A DNA stretch of 64,000 bases from Pseudonocardia endophytica (lineage in GTDB: Bacteria; Actinomycetota; Actinomycetes; Mycobacteriales; Pseudonocardiaceae), in NCBI RefSeq assembly GCF_004339565.1, contig NZ_SMFZ01000001.1:3844001-3908000 (forward strand), read 5' to 3'. Of the stretch, positions 19,007 through 27,186 are shown one piece after another. The translations under genes and the position numbers were made by a program. The notes below the pieces were generated by a model, which made no database searches, was not told where the DNA came from, and saw nothing but the letters and a program-made list of their open reading frames with translations. Each line of letters opens with the position of its first letter. Position 1 is the stretch's first letter.

Positions 19007-19926
19007 CAGCCGGTCTTGTTGATCTCGGACGTCGGGATGGCGCCGGCGCCGACGTTCCACTTGTCGAGGATCTTCTTGTACGTCCCGTCCGCGATCAGCG
19101 ACTGCACCGCGCCCTGCAGGGCGGGCCCGTAGTCGCCCTGCCCCTTCTTGATCGCGACGCCGTACGGCGCCGTGTCGTACGGCTGCCCGACGACCTCGAC
19201 GGCACCGCTGGTCGTCGTGACGGCGTACGAGGCGACCGGCGAGTCGGCCAGCATCGCGACGATCCGGTTGGACGTCAGCGCCAGCGTCACGTCCGTCTGG
19301 TTCTGCAGCTCGGTCACGTTGATCGCGGGCTGCCCGGCCTGCTGGCACTTCTTCGTGCGGGCCGCGATGTCGTCCACCTGGACGGTGCCGGCCTGCACCC
19401 CGACGGCCTTGCCGCACAGGTTGTCCGCGCTGATCCCGTCCGGGTTGCCCTTCTTCGTGGCCAGGCTGGTGCCCGCCGAGAAGTAGCTGACCATGTCGAC
19501 CGTCTTGACCCGCTCGTCGTTGATCGTCAGCGACGAGATGGCGGCCTCGTACTTGCCGCCCTGCACGGCCGGGATGATCCCGGAGAACGCGGTGTTCTCG
19601 AACGTCGCGGTCAGCCCGAGCTTCTGTGCGATCGCGTTGCCGAGGTCGACCTCCATGCCGATCACGGTCTTGCCGTCCGGCCCGGTGAACTCGTTGGGCG
19701 GGTAGGACGCGTCGGTGCCGACCACGAGCTTGCCGTCCGCCGTGATCGCTTGCGGCAACCTGGCCGCGAGCGCGTCGTCCTTCGCCGCGGGGGCGATCGT
19801 CTGGTCGGCGGGCGAGGCCGGGGCGCCGCCGCTCCCGTCGCCGCCGGAACCGCAGCCCGCCAGTGCGAGTGCGGCCACGGCCGCGACGGTCAGGGAACGG
19901 ATCGTGCGGGTTCGTGTGGTGGACAA
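19006..19926 (-). CDS. Polar amino-acid ABC importer, substrate-binding lipoprotein
   Basis: A 306-residue lipoprotein. Residues 1-27 form a signal peptide ending in the lipobox LAGC, followed by a Gly/Ser-rich linker. The mature part is the SBP_bac_3 fold: KLVVGTDASYPPNEF, VIGMEVDLGNAIAQKLGL and the late GDYGPALQGAVQSLIADGTYKKILDKW. I chose TTG 19926 because GGGGG lies six bases upstream and it places the charged n-region directly before the hydrophobic core; longer in-frame starts give an implausible leader. The ligand is probably a polar amino acid, identity unknown. Confidence 0.92.
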   Translation of the reverse strand: MSTTRTRTIRSLTVAAVAALALAGCGSGGDGSGGAPASPADQTIAPAAKDDALAARLPQAITADGKLVVGTDASYPPNEFTGPDGKTVIGMEVDLGNAIAQKLGLTATFENTAFSGIIPAVQGGKYEAAISSLTINDERVKTVDMVSYFSAGTSLATKKGNPDGISADNLCGKAVGVQAGTVQVDDIAARTKKCQQAGQPAINVTELQNQTDVTLALTSNRIVAMLADSPVASYAVTTTSGAVEVVGQPYDTAPYGVAIKKGQGDYGPALQGAVQSLIADGTYKKILDKWNVGAGAIPTSEINKTG

Positions 19927-20163
19927 CGGGAGCCCCCTCGGACATGCGGTCGGACCTGGGGATCGTGCCACCGTCGACCCGTCCGGTCCCAGAGCGACCG
20001 ACCGTTCGTTACCTGACGGTCGCATCGCCCGCGTTCGGGTGGTGTTCGCCGGGGAACCCCCTGACGGGCCCCGGACGTTGTCCTAGGGTCGGGGACCGGT
20101 CGCGCGACCGCGGTCCCCACGGACCGCACCGGCGAGAGCCGGTGAGACACACGGAGGACGACG

Positions 20164-20526
20164 ATGCCGCTGTTCCGCAAGCTGACCGTGCTGGTCGGCG
20201 CCGCCGAGGCCGCGCGGCGCTACGCCAGGAGCCACCCCGACCAGGCGGGCAGGTACCTGGACCAGGCCGCCCAGTTCGTCGACAAGCAGACCAAGGGTAG
20301 GTACACGAACCAGATCTCCGGGGCGACGCGCAAGGCCAAGGACGTCGCCGGGATCCCGAACCCGGGCCAGGGCTACGGCACGCCGGGTGCACCGCCGCCC
20401 ACGCCCGCCGCGACCGGCGAGTCGGCCGCCGCCACCCCGCCGGTCTCCGGCAACGGATCCGGCACCTACGGGGCCACCGAGGGCTTCCCCCCGCCGACCC
20501 AGCCGGGTCAGGCCCCGCGCACCTGA
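20164..20526 (+). CDS. MT0933/Rv0909-type antitoxin-like protein, orphan
   Basis: A 120-residue basic protein. Residues 25-62 (HPDQAGRYLDQAAQFVDKQT and KGRYTNQISGATRKAKDVAG) have the D-K-A-x-x-xD-x-K-T-x-G-K-Y pattern of MT0933-like putative antitoxins. The rest is a Pro/Gly/Thr-rich disordered tail. A strong GGAGGACGACG precedes ATG 20164. No toxin-like gene (Rv0910-like SRPBCC protein) is adjacent, so an antitoxin role is doubtful here; such proteins are common in actinobacteria without a partner. A hairpin follows the gene. Confidence 0.7.
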   Translation: MPLFRKLTVLVGAAEAARRYARSHPDQAGRYLDQAAQFVDKQTKGRYTNQISGATRKAKDVAGIPNPGQGYGTPGAPPPTPAATGESAAATPPVSGNGSGTYGATEGFPPPTQPGQAPRT

Positions 20527-20565
20527 CGCGCACGACACCGCGGGCCGGACGGGCGCACGTCGCGC

Positions 20566-20598
20566 CGGTCCGGCCCGTTCGTGTGCCCGGCCGGACCG
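20566..20598 (+). terminator. Candidate terminator before the 2-oxoacid dehydrogenase operon
   Basis: CGGTCCGGCC (20566-20575) pairs with GGCCGGACCG (20589-20598), a perfect 10-bp stem with a 13-base loop, about 40 bp after the MT0933-like stop. Confidence 0.55.
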
Positions 20599-20747
20599 AG
20601 TGTGTGCGACGGGCCACCGGCGCGTGCCAGGATCGGGTTCGACGGCACCCGCCGTCCCGGGCCCCGACCACCCGAGCGGGGACCCGCCGTACGGTCCGGC
20701 GCACGCCACCCGCGTCGCGAGGGCCGACGTCGAAGAGGGAGTACGCC

Positions 20748-21938
20748 GTGGAGGAACCCCAGGCGTGGGTACCGACCGATCCCCGGGCCCGTGCGAGCCA
20801 CGACCAGGTGGTCGCCGGGCTCAAGGGCACCGACGAGGGCGGCGCGGAGCTGGTCCAGCTGCTCAGCCCGGAGGGCGAGCGCGGCGGTGATCCGCGTTTC
20901 GACGCGTACGCGGCCGACGTCGGCGTCGAGGAGCTGAAGGGCCTCTACCGCGACATGGTGCTGGTCCGCAGGGCCGACCGGGAGGGCAACGCGCTGCAGC
21001 GCCAGGGCCAGCTCGGGATCTGGGTCCCGCTGCTCGGCCAGGAGGCCGCCCAGATCGGCAGCGGCCGGGCGATGCGCCCGCAGGACATGGCGTTCCCGAG
21101 CTACCGGGAGCACGGCGTGGCCTGGTGCCGCGGCGTCGACCCCACCGAGCTGCTCGGCATCTTCCGCGGCACCGACCACGGCGGCTGGGACTCGGTCGAG
21201 CGCCGGTTCCACCCGTACACGATCGTCATCGGCAACCAGTGCCTGAACGCGGCAGGCTACGCGATGGGCCAGCGCTTCGAGTCCAAGGTGGGCGATCCGG
21301 AGTCCGGCGAGGCGACGATCTGCTACTTCGGCGACGGCGCCACCAGCCAGGGCGACGTCCACGAGGGGTTCGTCTGGGCCGCCGCCTACGACGCGCCGCT
21401 GGTCTTCTTCTGCCAGAACAACCAGTGGGCGATCTCGGTCCCGCTGGAGCGTCAGACCCGCGTGCCGCTCTACCAGCGCGCCCGCGGCTACGGCTTCCCC
21501 GGCGTCCGGGTCGACGGCAACGACGTGCTGGCCTGCCTCGCCGTGACGCGCTGGGCGCTCGAGGAGTGCCGCACCGGCAACGGCCCGGTGCTGATCGAGG
21601 CGTTCACCTACCGGATGGACTCGCACACCACGTCCGACGACGCGTCCCGCTACCGCCTCGCCGACGAGGTGGAGCTCTGGAAGCTCAAGGACCCGATCGA
21701 GCGGGTCCGCGTGCACCTGGTCCGCTCCCTCGGCGTCGAACCCGGGTTCTTCTCTCGTGTCGACGCCGAGGCCGACGAGCTGGCCGTGCGCCTGCGGGAG
21801 TTCTGCCGGTCGATGCCGACCCCCGGACCGGAGCGGATGTTCTCCGAGGTCTACGCCCAGGCATCGCCCCAGGTGGACGCCCAGCGCGACGAGTACCTCG
21901 CCTACCACGCGTCCTTCTCCGACGGAGAGCAGCGATGA
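20748..21938 (+). CDS. 2-oxoacid dehydrogenase E1 component, alpha subunit
   Basis: A 396-residue thiamine-diphosphate-dependent E1 alpha of the pyruvate or branched-chain 2-oxoacid dehydrogenase complex. The ThDP motif is complete: GDGATSQGDVHEG ... FFCQNNQWAIS (GDG to NN). LGQEAAQIGSGRAM and the phosphorylation-loop-like TYRMDSHTTSDDASRYR region are also present. GTG 20748 is chosen for its GAGGGA site seven bases upstream and good agreement with family N-termini; the frame extends further 5' without coding character. It is coupled to the beta gene by ATGA overlap. Pyruvate versus branched-chain ketoacid cannot be separated by eye. Confidence 0.93.
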   Translation: MEEPQAWVPTDPRARASHDQVVAGLKGTDEGGAELVQLLSPEGERGGDPRFDAYAADVGVEELKGLYRDMVLVRRADREGNALQRQGQLGIWVPLLGQEAAQIGSGRAMRPQDMAFPSYREHGVAWCRGVDPTELLGIFRGTDHGGWDSVERRFHPYTIVIGNQCLNAAGYAMGQRFESKVGDPESGEATICYFGDGATSQGDVHEGFVWAAAYDAPLVFFCQNNQWAISVPLERQTRVPLYQRARGYGFPGVRVDGNDVLACLAVTRWALEECRTGNGPVLIEAFTYRMDSHTTSDDASRYRLADEVELWKLKDPIERVRVHLVRSLGVEPGFFSRVDAEADELAVRLREFCRSMPTPGPERMFSEVYAQASPQVDAQRDEYLAYHASFSDGEQR

Positions 21939-22912
21939 CCAAGCTGACGATGGCCAAGGCGCTCAACGACGGGCTGCGGGCCGCCATGGAGCGCGACCCG
22001 AAGGTGCTCGTGATGGGCGAGGACGTCGGGCGGCTCGGCGGCGTCTTCCGGATCACCGACGGGCTGCAGAAGGACTTCGGCGAACAGCGCGTGCTGGACA
22101 CGCCGCTGTCCGAGTCCGGGATCATCGGCGCCGCCGTCGGGCTCGCCGTGCGCGGCTTCCGCCCGGTCTGCGAGATCCAGTTCGACGGCTTCGTGTTCCC
22201 CGGGTACGACCAGATCGTCTCCCAGCTGGCCAAGCTGCACTTCCGCAGCCAGGGGCGGGTGCCGATGCCGGTCGTCGTGCGCATCCCGTTCGGCGGCGGG
22301 ATCGGCGCCGTGGAGCATCACTCGGAGTCGCCGGAGGCGCTGTTCGCGCACGTCGCGGGCCTGAAGGTGGTCGCGTGCTCGAATCCGGCCGACGCGCACT
22401 GGATGATCCAGCAGGCGATCGCGTCCGACGACCCGGTGATCTTCTTCGAACCGAAGCGGCGGTACTGGGAGAAGGGCGAGGTCGACACCGATCTCTCGGC
22501 CGCTCCGCCGCTGCACTCCGCCCGGGTCGTGCGGCCGGGGTCGTCGATCACGGTCGCGACCTACGGCCCGCTCGTGAAGACCTGCCTGGAGGTCGCCACG
22601 GCCGCCGTCGACGACGGCCACGACATCGAGGTGATCGACCTGCGCACGCTGTCCCCTCTGGACCTGGGACCGGTGGCCGACTCGGTGCGGCGCACCGGAC
22701 GCCTCGTCGTCGTCGCGGAGTCACCGCGCGAGTCGTCGGTGAGCTCCGAGGTGGCTGCGCGGGTGTCCGAGGAGTGCTTCTTCTCGCTCGAGGCGCCTGT
22801 GCTCCGGGTGACCGGGTTCGACACCCCGTACCCGCCGTCGCGGCTGGAGGACGAGTACCTCCCGGACCTGGACCGTGTCCTCGACGCCGTCGACCGTGCG
22901 ATGGACTGGTGA
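21935..22912 (+). CDS. 2-oxoacid dehydrogenase E1 component, beta subunit
   Basis: A 325-residue E1 beta. The N-terminal MAKALNDGLRAAMERDPKVLVMGEDVG is the classic Pyr-domain start, with the ThDP-activating Glu in VLDTPLSESGIIGAAVG. IQFDGFVFPGYDQIVSQLAK and the C-terminal transketolase domain with VIDLRTLSPLD follow. It forms the alpha2beta2 heterotetramer with the upstream subunit, decarboxylating a 2-oxoacid and passing the acyl group to lipoyl-E2. ATG 21935 overlaps the alpha stop; the E2 gene starts six bases after this stop. Confidence 0.95.
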   Translation: MTKLTMAKALNDGLRAAMERDPKVLVMGEDVGRLGGVFRITDGLQKDFGEQRVLDTPLSESGIIGAAVGLAVRGFRPVCEIQFDGFVFPGYDQIVSQLAKLHFRSQGRVPMPVVVRIPFGGGIGAVEHHSESPEALFAHVAGLKVVACSNPADAHWMIQQAIASDDPVIFFEPKRRYWEKGEVDTDLSAAPPLHSARVVRPGSSITVATYGPLVKTCLEVATAAVDDGHDIEVIDLRTLSPLDLGPVADSVRRTGRLVVVAESPRESSVSSEVAARVSEECFFSLEAPVLRVTGFDTPYPPSRLEDEYLPDLDRVLDAVDRAMDW

Positions 22913-22918
22913 GCGGCG

Positions 22919-24400
22919 ATGCGTGAGCTGTTCGAGCTGCCGGACGTCGGCGAGGGGCTGACCGAGGCCGAGATCTCCGAGTGGAAGGTCGCGCCCGGCG
23001 ACACGGTGACCGTCAACCAGGTCCTCGTCGAGATCGAGACGGCCAAGGCGGCCGTCGAACTGCCGTCGCCGTACGCCGGCACGGTCGGCGAGCTGCTCGT
23101 CGAGGCCGGCACGACCGTGCAGGTCGGCGCGCCGATCATCGCGATCGAGACCGCCGGTGACCCGGCGCCGTCGACGGCCGCCGCGGGAAGTGCAGCGGTC
23201 TCGTCGGACAACGGGGCGAAGATCGGCGAGGCCGGTGCGGACGGGCGCATCGCGACGCTCGTCGGCTACGGCCCGCGCCAGGGCACCGCGACCCGCCGTC
23301 CCCGTCGCGGCAGCGGTCCGTCGGCCCCGGGTGAGATGACGCCGGTGGTTCCCCGGGAGCCCGCGGAGCGCGATGACCGTCATCTCACGGGGGAACCGTC
23401 GGGGCGCGACCCGGTGCCCGCCGCATCCGGCAGGGGCGCGGTGCCGCTCGCCCCGCCGCCGGTGCGCAAGTTCGCCAGGGACGCCGGTGTGGACCTGCGG
23501 ACGGTCACCGGTTCCGGTCCGGGTGGGCGGATCACCCGCGCCGACGTGGAGGCCGCGGCGTCGGCGCCGCCCGCTCCCCCGGCGGCTGCCCCACCCGCGG
23601 GCGGGCGCGCCGCCCCGGCCGTGGCCGGCGCTGCAGCTGTCGCGGGAGCCGGTGCCGTCGGAGCGGCCGCGGCGCCGCGTCCGGCCACCCGGGCTCCGTC
23701 CGGCGGCGACCGGCGGGAGCCGATCCGCGGGGTGCGGAAGGCGACCGCGGAGGCGATGGTCTCCAGCGCGTTCACCGCGCCGCACGTCACCGAGTTCCTG
23801 GCCGTCGACGTGACCGAGACGATGGAGCTGCGCGACCGTCTGCGCGCCTCCCGCGGTTTCGACGGCGTGAAGCTCACCCCGCTCGCGTTCGTCGCCAAGG
23901 CGGTGTGCCTGGCCGCCGCCCGCACGCCCGAGGTGAACGCGCGCTGGGACGCGGACGCCGGCGAGATCGTCTACTTCGAGCGGGTCCAGCTCGGGATCGC
24001 GGCCGCGACGCCGCGGGGCCTGATGGTGCCCAAGATCCGGGACGCGGACCTGCTCGGCCTGCGGGACGTGGCCGTCGCGCTCGACGCGCTGACCACGACG
24101 GCACGCGACGGGAAGACCCCGCCCGCGGACCTCGTCGGCGGCACGATCACGATCACGAACGTCGGGGTGTTCGGTGTGGACACCGGCACGCCGATCCTGA
24201 ACCCGGGCGAGGCGGCGATCCTGGCCGTCGGGTCGATCAAGCAGGCGCCGTGGGTGGTCGACGGAGAGCTGGCCGTGCGGACGGTGTGCCAGCTGGCGCT
24301 GTCGTTCGACCACCGGCTCGTCGACGGCGAGCAGGGGTCGCGTTTCCTGGCCGACGTCGGTGCGCTGCTGGCCGATCCGGGAATCGCGTTCACCTGGTAG
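22919..24400 (+). CDS. 2-oxoacid dehydrogenase E2, dihydrolipoyl acyltransferase
   Basis: A 493-residue E2. One lipoyl domain (residues 1-80) has the lipoylated Lys at 43 in EIETAKAAVELPS. A long Ala/Pro/Gly linker follows, then a peripheral-subunit-binding domain (about 174-213, VRKFARDAGVDLRTVTGSG and GGRITRADV), another Ala/Pro linker and the catalytic domain from about 262. The active-site SFDHRLVDGEQGSRF supplies His and Asp of HxxxDG. It transfers the acyl group from E1 to CoA. No E3 (lipoamide dehydrogenase) gene is present in the window, so E3 must be shared from elsewhere. Confidence 0.95.
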   Translation: MRELFELPDVGEGLTEAEISEWKVAPGDTVTVNQVLVEIETAKAAVELPSPYAGTVGELLVEAGTTVQVGAPIIAIETAGDPAPSTAAAGSAAVSSDNGAKIGEAGADGRIATLVGYGPRQGTATRRPRRGSGPSAPGEMTPVVPREPAERDDRHLTGEPSGRDPVPAASGRGAVPLAPPPVRKFARDAGVDLRTVTGSGPGGRITRADVEAAASAPPAPPAAAPPAGGRAAPAVAGAAAVAGAGAVGAAAAPRPATRAPSGGDRREPIRGVRKATAEAMVSSAFTAPHVTEFLAVDVTETMELRDRLRASRGFDGVKLTPLAFVAKAVCLAAARTPEVNARWDADAGEIVYFERVQLGIAAATPRGLMVPKIRDADLLGLRDVAVALDALTTTARDGKTPPADLVGGTITITNVGVFGVDTGTPILNPGEAAILAVGSIKQAPWVVDGELAVRTVCQLALSFDHRLVDGEQGSRFLADVGALLADPGIAFTW

Positions 24401-24440
24401 TGCCCGGGAGCAGATCCGCGTCCCCGTGCGTTGTACGGGT

Positions 24441-24932
24441 ATGCGGATCGTGCTCCTGTACCTCGTCGTCGAGGTCCTGGCCGTCGTCGGCCTGGCCTCC
24501 TGGATCGGAGTGGGCTGGACACTGCTGGTCCTCATGGCCGGCGCGGTGCTCGGCCTGCTCCTCGCACGTCGCGAGGGGGTGCGGGCCGCTCGGGCGCTGA
24601 CCGTGGCCGTGCAGAACGGGCGGCTGGCGCACTCCGAGGCCACCGACGGGCTGCTCGTCGCGCTCGGCGGCGTGCTGCTGTTCGTCCCCGGCCTGGTCAC
24701 CGACGTGCTCGGCCTCGCGCTGCTGCTCCCGCCGGTGCGCGGGCTCGTGCGTCGCAGGCTGGTGGACGCCGCCGAGCGGCGTGCGCCGGACCTGCGCACG
24801 GCCCGGATCCGTCAGGGCGTGACGATCGTCGAGGGCGACACGGTCGTCCGGGACGACGCGCCCCGCCGCCCGGACCACGGCGGCATGCCGGTGCTGGAAG
24901 GCGAGGTCGTCGACCCCGACGGCCGTCGCTGA
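24441..24932 (+). CDS. fxsA: FxsA family membrane protein
   Basis: A 163-residue cytoplasmic-membrane protein of the FxsA family. Two N-terminal helices (VLLYLVVEVLAVVGLASWIG and TLLVLMAGAVLGLLLARREG) are followed by an amphipathic region and then the conserved LLVALGGVLLFVPGLVTDVLGLALLLPPVRGLVRR segment. The C-terminal 55 residues are charged and cytosolic. E. coli FxsA influences phage T7 exclusion by F; its cellular role elsewhere is unknown. It follows the E2 gene by 40 bp but has no strong link to it. Confidence 0.88.
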   Translation: MRIVLLYLVVEVLAVVGLASWIGVGWTLLVLMAGAVLGLLLARREGVRAARALTVAVQNGRLAHSEATDGLLVALGGVLLFVPGLVTDVLGLALLLPPVRGLVRRRLVDAAERRAPDLRTARIRQGVTIVEGDTVVRDDAPRRPDHGGMPVLEGEVVDPDGRR

Positions 24933-24941
24933 CGGCCTCGC

Positions 24942-25076
24942 CTACGCCGTCCGTGGCATCCGGAACAGCGCCCGCAGGCCGTCGAGGCGGCTGCGGCGGC
25001 GTGGGAGCGTCCGCATCCGCAGGGTCGAGTGGTGACAGGATCGGGACGCACGGTGACGTCCCCGGTGTCGGGTCAT
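24942..25076 (-). CDS. Small Arg-rich protein
   Basis: A 44-residue, very basic ORF (MTRHRGRHRASRSC...). It is supported mainly by an excellent ribosome-binding site, GAGGAGG, five bases before ATG 25076. A longer in-frame start at 25169 exists but lacks a site. Arg/His/Ser composition suggests a nucleic-acid-binding or disordered peptide. It converges with fxsA nine bases away. Without homologues it could still be a chance ORF. Confidence 0.35.
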   Translation of the reverse strand: MTRHRGRHRASRSCHHSTLRMRTLPRRRSRLDGLRALFRMPRTA

Positions 25077-25402
25077 GACGTCCTCCTCGCTGGTCGGCCC
25101 CTTGCGGTCACTGCTCTGAAAGTGTGTCTCGCCCCAAGTGAGGAAAGAAGTGGGTGCAACGTTTGCCATCAGATCGTGATGACAAGCGTGTGTTTATAGT
25201 CTGATCGAGTTACGGCCGTGGACGATACGCTGGCCTTGAGTTCGCACGGAACCGTGGATTCGGTGGCCGGGTCGTCGCTCAGCGTGACCAATGAGGTCCC
25301 GACCACGCCACTGGGCCGGTCGGGTGGATCTCGGAGGACACGCCGAGCGGAATATCGCGACGTCTACGGATTCGCCGAGAACCGTCGATACCGTCCGCGA
25401 CC
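25077..25402. other. Divergent intergenic region with AT-rich promoter-like stretch
   Basis: 326 bp, clearly less GC-rich around 25120-25215. It carries a TATAGT (25195-25200) that could be a -10 box for the rightward AAA ATPase gene, without a clear -35, and a leader of about 200 nt would result. The other half faces the small Arg-rich ORF. No further gene seen. Confidence 0.35.
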
Positions 25403-26593
25403 ATGGACCCGGTACGGAACCCGTTCGCTCCCGGCGCCGGGCAACGGCCGCCCGAGCTCGCCGGCCGTGACCGCGAGGTCGACGCGTTCGAGATCGTGCT
25501 GGAGCGGGTCGCCCGCGGCCGTCCGGAACGGAGCCTCGTGCTCACCGGCCTGCGCGGTGTCGGCAAGACCGTCCTGCTCGGGGAGCTGCGCTCGATGGCG
25601 ATGCACGCCGGATGGGGCGCCGGGAAGGTGGAGGCCCGTCCGGAGGCCGACCTGCGACGGCCGCTGTCCGCCGCACTGCACCGCGCGATCCGCGACCTCG
25701 CGCTGCGCCACCGCGCTCCCGAGCGGGTCGACGAGGTGCTCGGCGTGCTCAAGGCGTTCGCGCTGCGCTCGTCGCCGGACGGCGCCAAGCTGCGGGACCG
25801 CTGGCAGCCCGGCATCGACGTCCCGGTGAAGAACGGACGGGCCGACTCCGGGGACATCGAGATCGACCTCGTCGAGCTGTTCACCGAGGTCGCCGAGCTC
25901 GCGCAGGACGTCGGGTCCGGGATCGCGCTGCTGATCGACGAGATGCAGGACCTGCGGCCCGACGACGTGTCGGCGCTGTGCGCCGCCTGTCACGAGCTGT
26001 CCCAGTCGCGGGCCCCGCTCGTCGTGGTCGGGGCCGGACTGCCGCACCTGCCCGCCGTGCTGTCCGCGTCGAAGTCCTACTCGGAGAGGCTGTTCACCTA
26101 CTCCCGGATCGACCGGCTGGACCGCAAGGACGCGGACTTCGCGCTGCTGGCCCCCGCCGAGCGGGAGGACGCGACGTTCGACCAGGACGCGCTCGACGAC
26201 CTGTACCAGCGTTCCGGCGGCTACCCCTACTTCGTGCAGGCGTACGGCAAGGCGGCATGGGACGCCGCGCCCACCACCCCGATCGGCGTGAAGGACGTCG
26301 CGATGGCGGCGCCGGAGGCCGAGACGGAGCTGGCGGTCGGGTTCTTCGGCTCCCGCTTCGAGCGGGCCACCCCGGCCGAGCGGGAGTACCTGCGGGCGAT
26401 GGCGGAGCTGACCGACGGCCGCGACGATCCGGTCGTGACCGCGGGGATCGCCGAGCACCTCGAGCGGAAGGCGTCGTCGTTGTCGCCTGCGAGGGACAGC
26501 CTGATGAAGAAGGGACTCGTGTTCTCCGCCCAACGTGGACAGATCGCGTTCACCGTGCCCCACTTCGGCCGCTACCTGCTCGCGCAGACGTGA
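25403..26593 (+). CDS. AAA/STAND-type ATPase, Orc1/Cdc6-like
   Basis: A 396-residue ATP-binding protein. N-terminal PPELAGRDREVDAFE (the AAA_16 entry motif) leads into Walker A GLRGVGKT (residues 49-56). Walker B/sensor is ALLIDEMQDL (about 174-183), and a sensor-like LVVVGAGLPHLPAVL follows. A winged-helix-like C-terminal region ends in MKKGLVFSAQRGQIAFTVPHFGRYLL. The family includes archaeal Orc1/Cdc6-like and STAND ATPases; a bacterial role is undefined. It is monocistronic and not adjacent to a transposon or nuclease gene. Confidence 0.85.
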   Translation: MDPVRNPFAPGAGQRPPELAGRDREVDAFEIVLERVARGRPERSLVLTGLRGVGKTVLLGELRSMAMHAGWGAGKVEARPEADLRRPLSAALHRAIRDLALRHRAPERVDEVLGVLKAFALRSSPDGAKLRDRWQPGIDVPVKNGRADSGDIEIDLVELFTEVAELAQDVGSGIALLIDEMQDLRPDDVSALCAACHELSQSRAPLVVVGAGLPHLPAVLSASKSYSERLFTYSRIDRLDRKDADFALLAPAEREDATFDQDALDDLYQRSGGYPYFVQAYGKAAWDAAPTTPIGVKDVAMAAPEAETELAVGFFGSRFERATPAEREYLRAMAELTDGRDDPVVTAGIAEHLERKASSLSPARDSLMKKGLVFSAQRGQIAFTVPHFGRYLLAQT

Positions 26594-26801
26594 GCGCGGG
26601 TCCCCCGATCGGGTGGCTCGTCCGTCGCCCGTAACGCCCGGCGGCCCGGACGCGACATCCGTGGTGAGCCCCGCGGCGAGTCCGGACCCCCGACCTGGAT
26701 TCACCGCGGGGCTGTCCTACGTCCGGGGTACATCAGGGGCGTACGTCCGGATGGTCCGGGCACTGCCGGGGCCGTGACGGCCCTCTCGTAGCATCTCCGA
26801 A

Positions 26802-27122
26802 GTGCCGGACCCCAAGCTCGAGATCCAGATGCTGCACGACCGCGTCATGATCAAGATCGTCGAGGGTGCCGGTGAGCGACGCAGCTCGGCCGGAATCGTG
26901 ATCCCCGCAACCGCGCAGGTCGCCAAACGTCTTGTCTGGGGGGAGGTCGCCGGTGTCGGTCAGCACGTGCGGACGGTCAAGACCGGCGACCGCGTCCTCC
27001 TGGCGCCGGACGACCAGTACGAGGTCGAGGTGCAGGGAACGGCGTACCTGGTGATGCGCGAGCGGGATCTGCACGCGGTCGCCACGGAACGCACCGAGCA
27101 CGGAACGGGCCTCTACCTGTAG
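26802..27122 (+). CDS. GroES-like co-chaperonin (solitary paralogue)
   Basis: A 106-residue Cpn10-fold protein. MLHDRVMIKIVE is the canonical GroES start, SSAGIVIPATAQ is the mobile loop with the hydrophobic IVI that would contact GroEL, and VWGEVAGVGQHVRTVKTGDRVLL and DDQYEVEVQGTAYLVMRERDL complete the barrel. No groEL gene adjoins, and the sequence differs from a housekeeping GroES (extra C-terminal RTEHGTGLYL). I read it as a second, stand-alone GroES-like protein. Start GTG 26802. Confidence 0.88.
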   Translation: MPDPKLEIQMLHDRVMIKIVEGAGERRSSAGIVIPATAQVAKRLVWGEVAGVGQHVRTVKTGDRVLLAPDDQYEVEVQGTAYLVMRERDLHAVATERTEHGTGLYL

Positions 27123-27186
27123 GACGCTTCCCCGGGCCATGGGCGCGGCGGCGATGTGTACGGCTGTGCGAAAGGAACGCGACGTC

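Noticed and set aside
26718..26750. TACGTCCGG repeated twice upstream of the GroES-like gene
   Set aside because: A nine-base repeat 24 bp apart may be chance in this composition, and HrcA/HspR-type sites were not recognisable.
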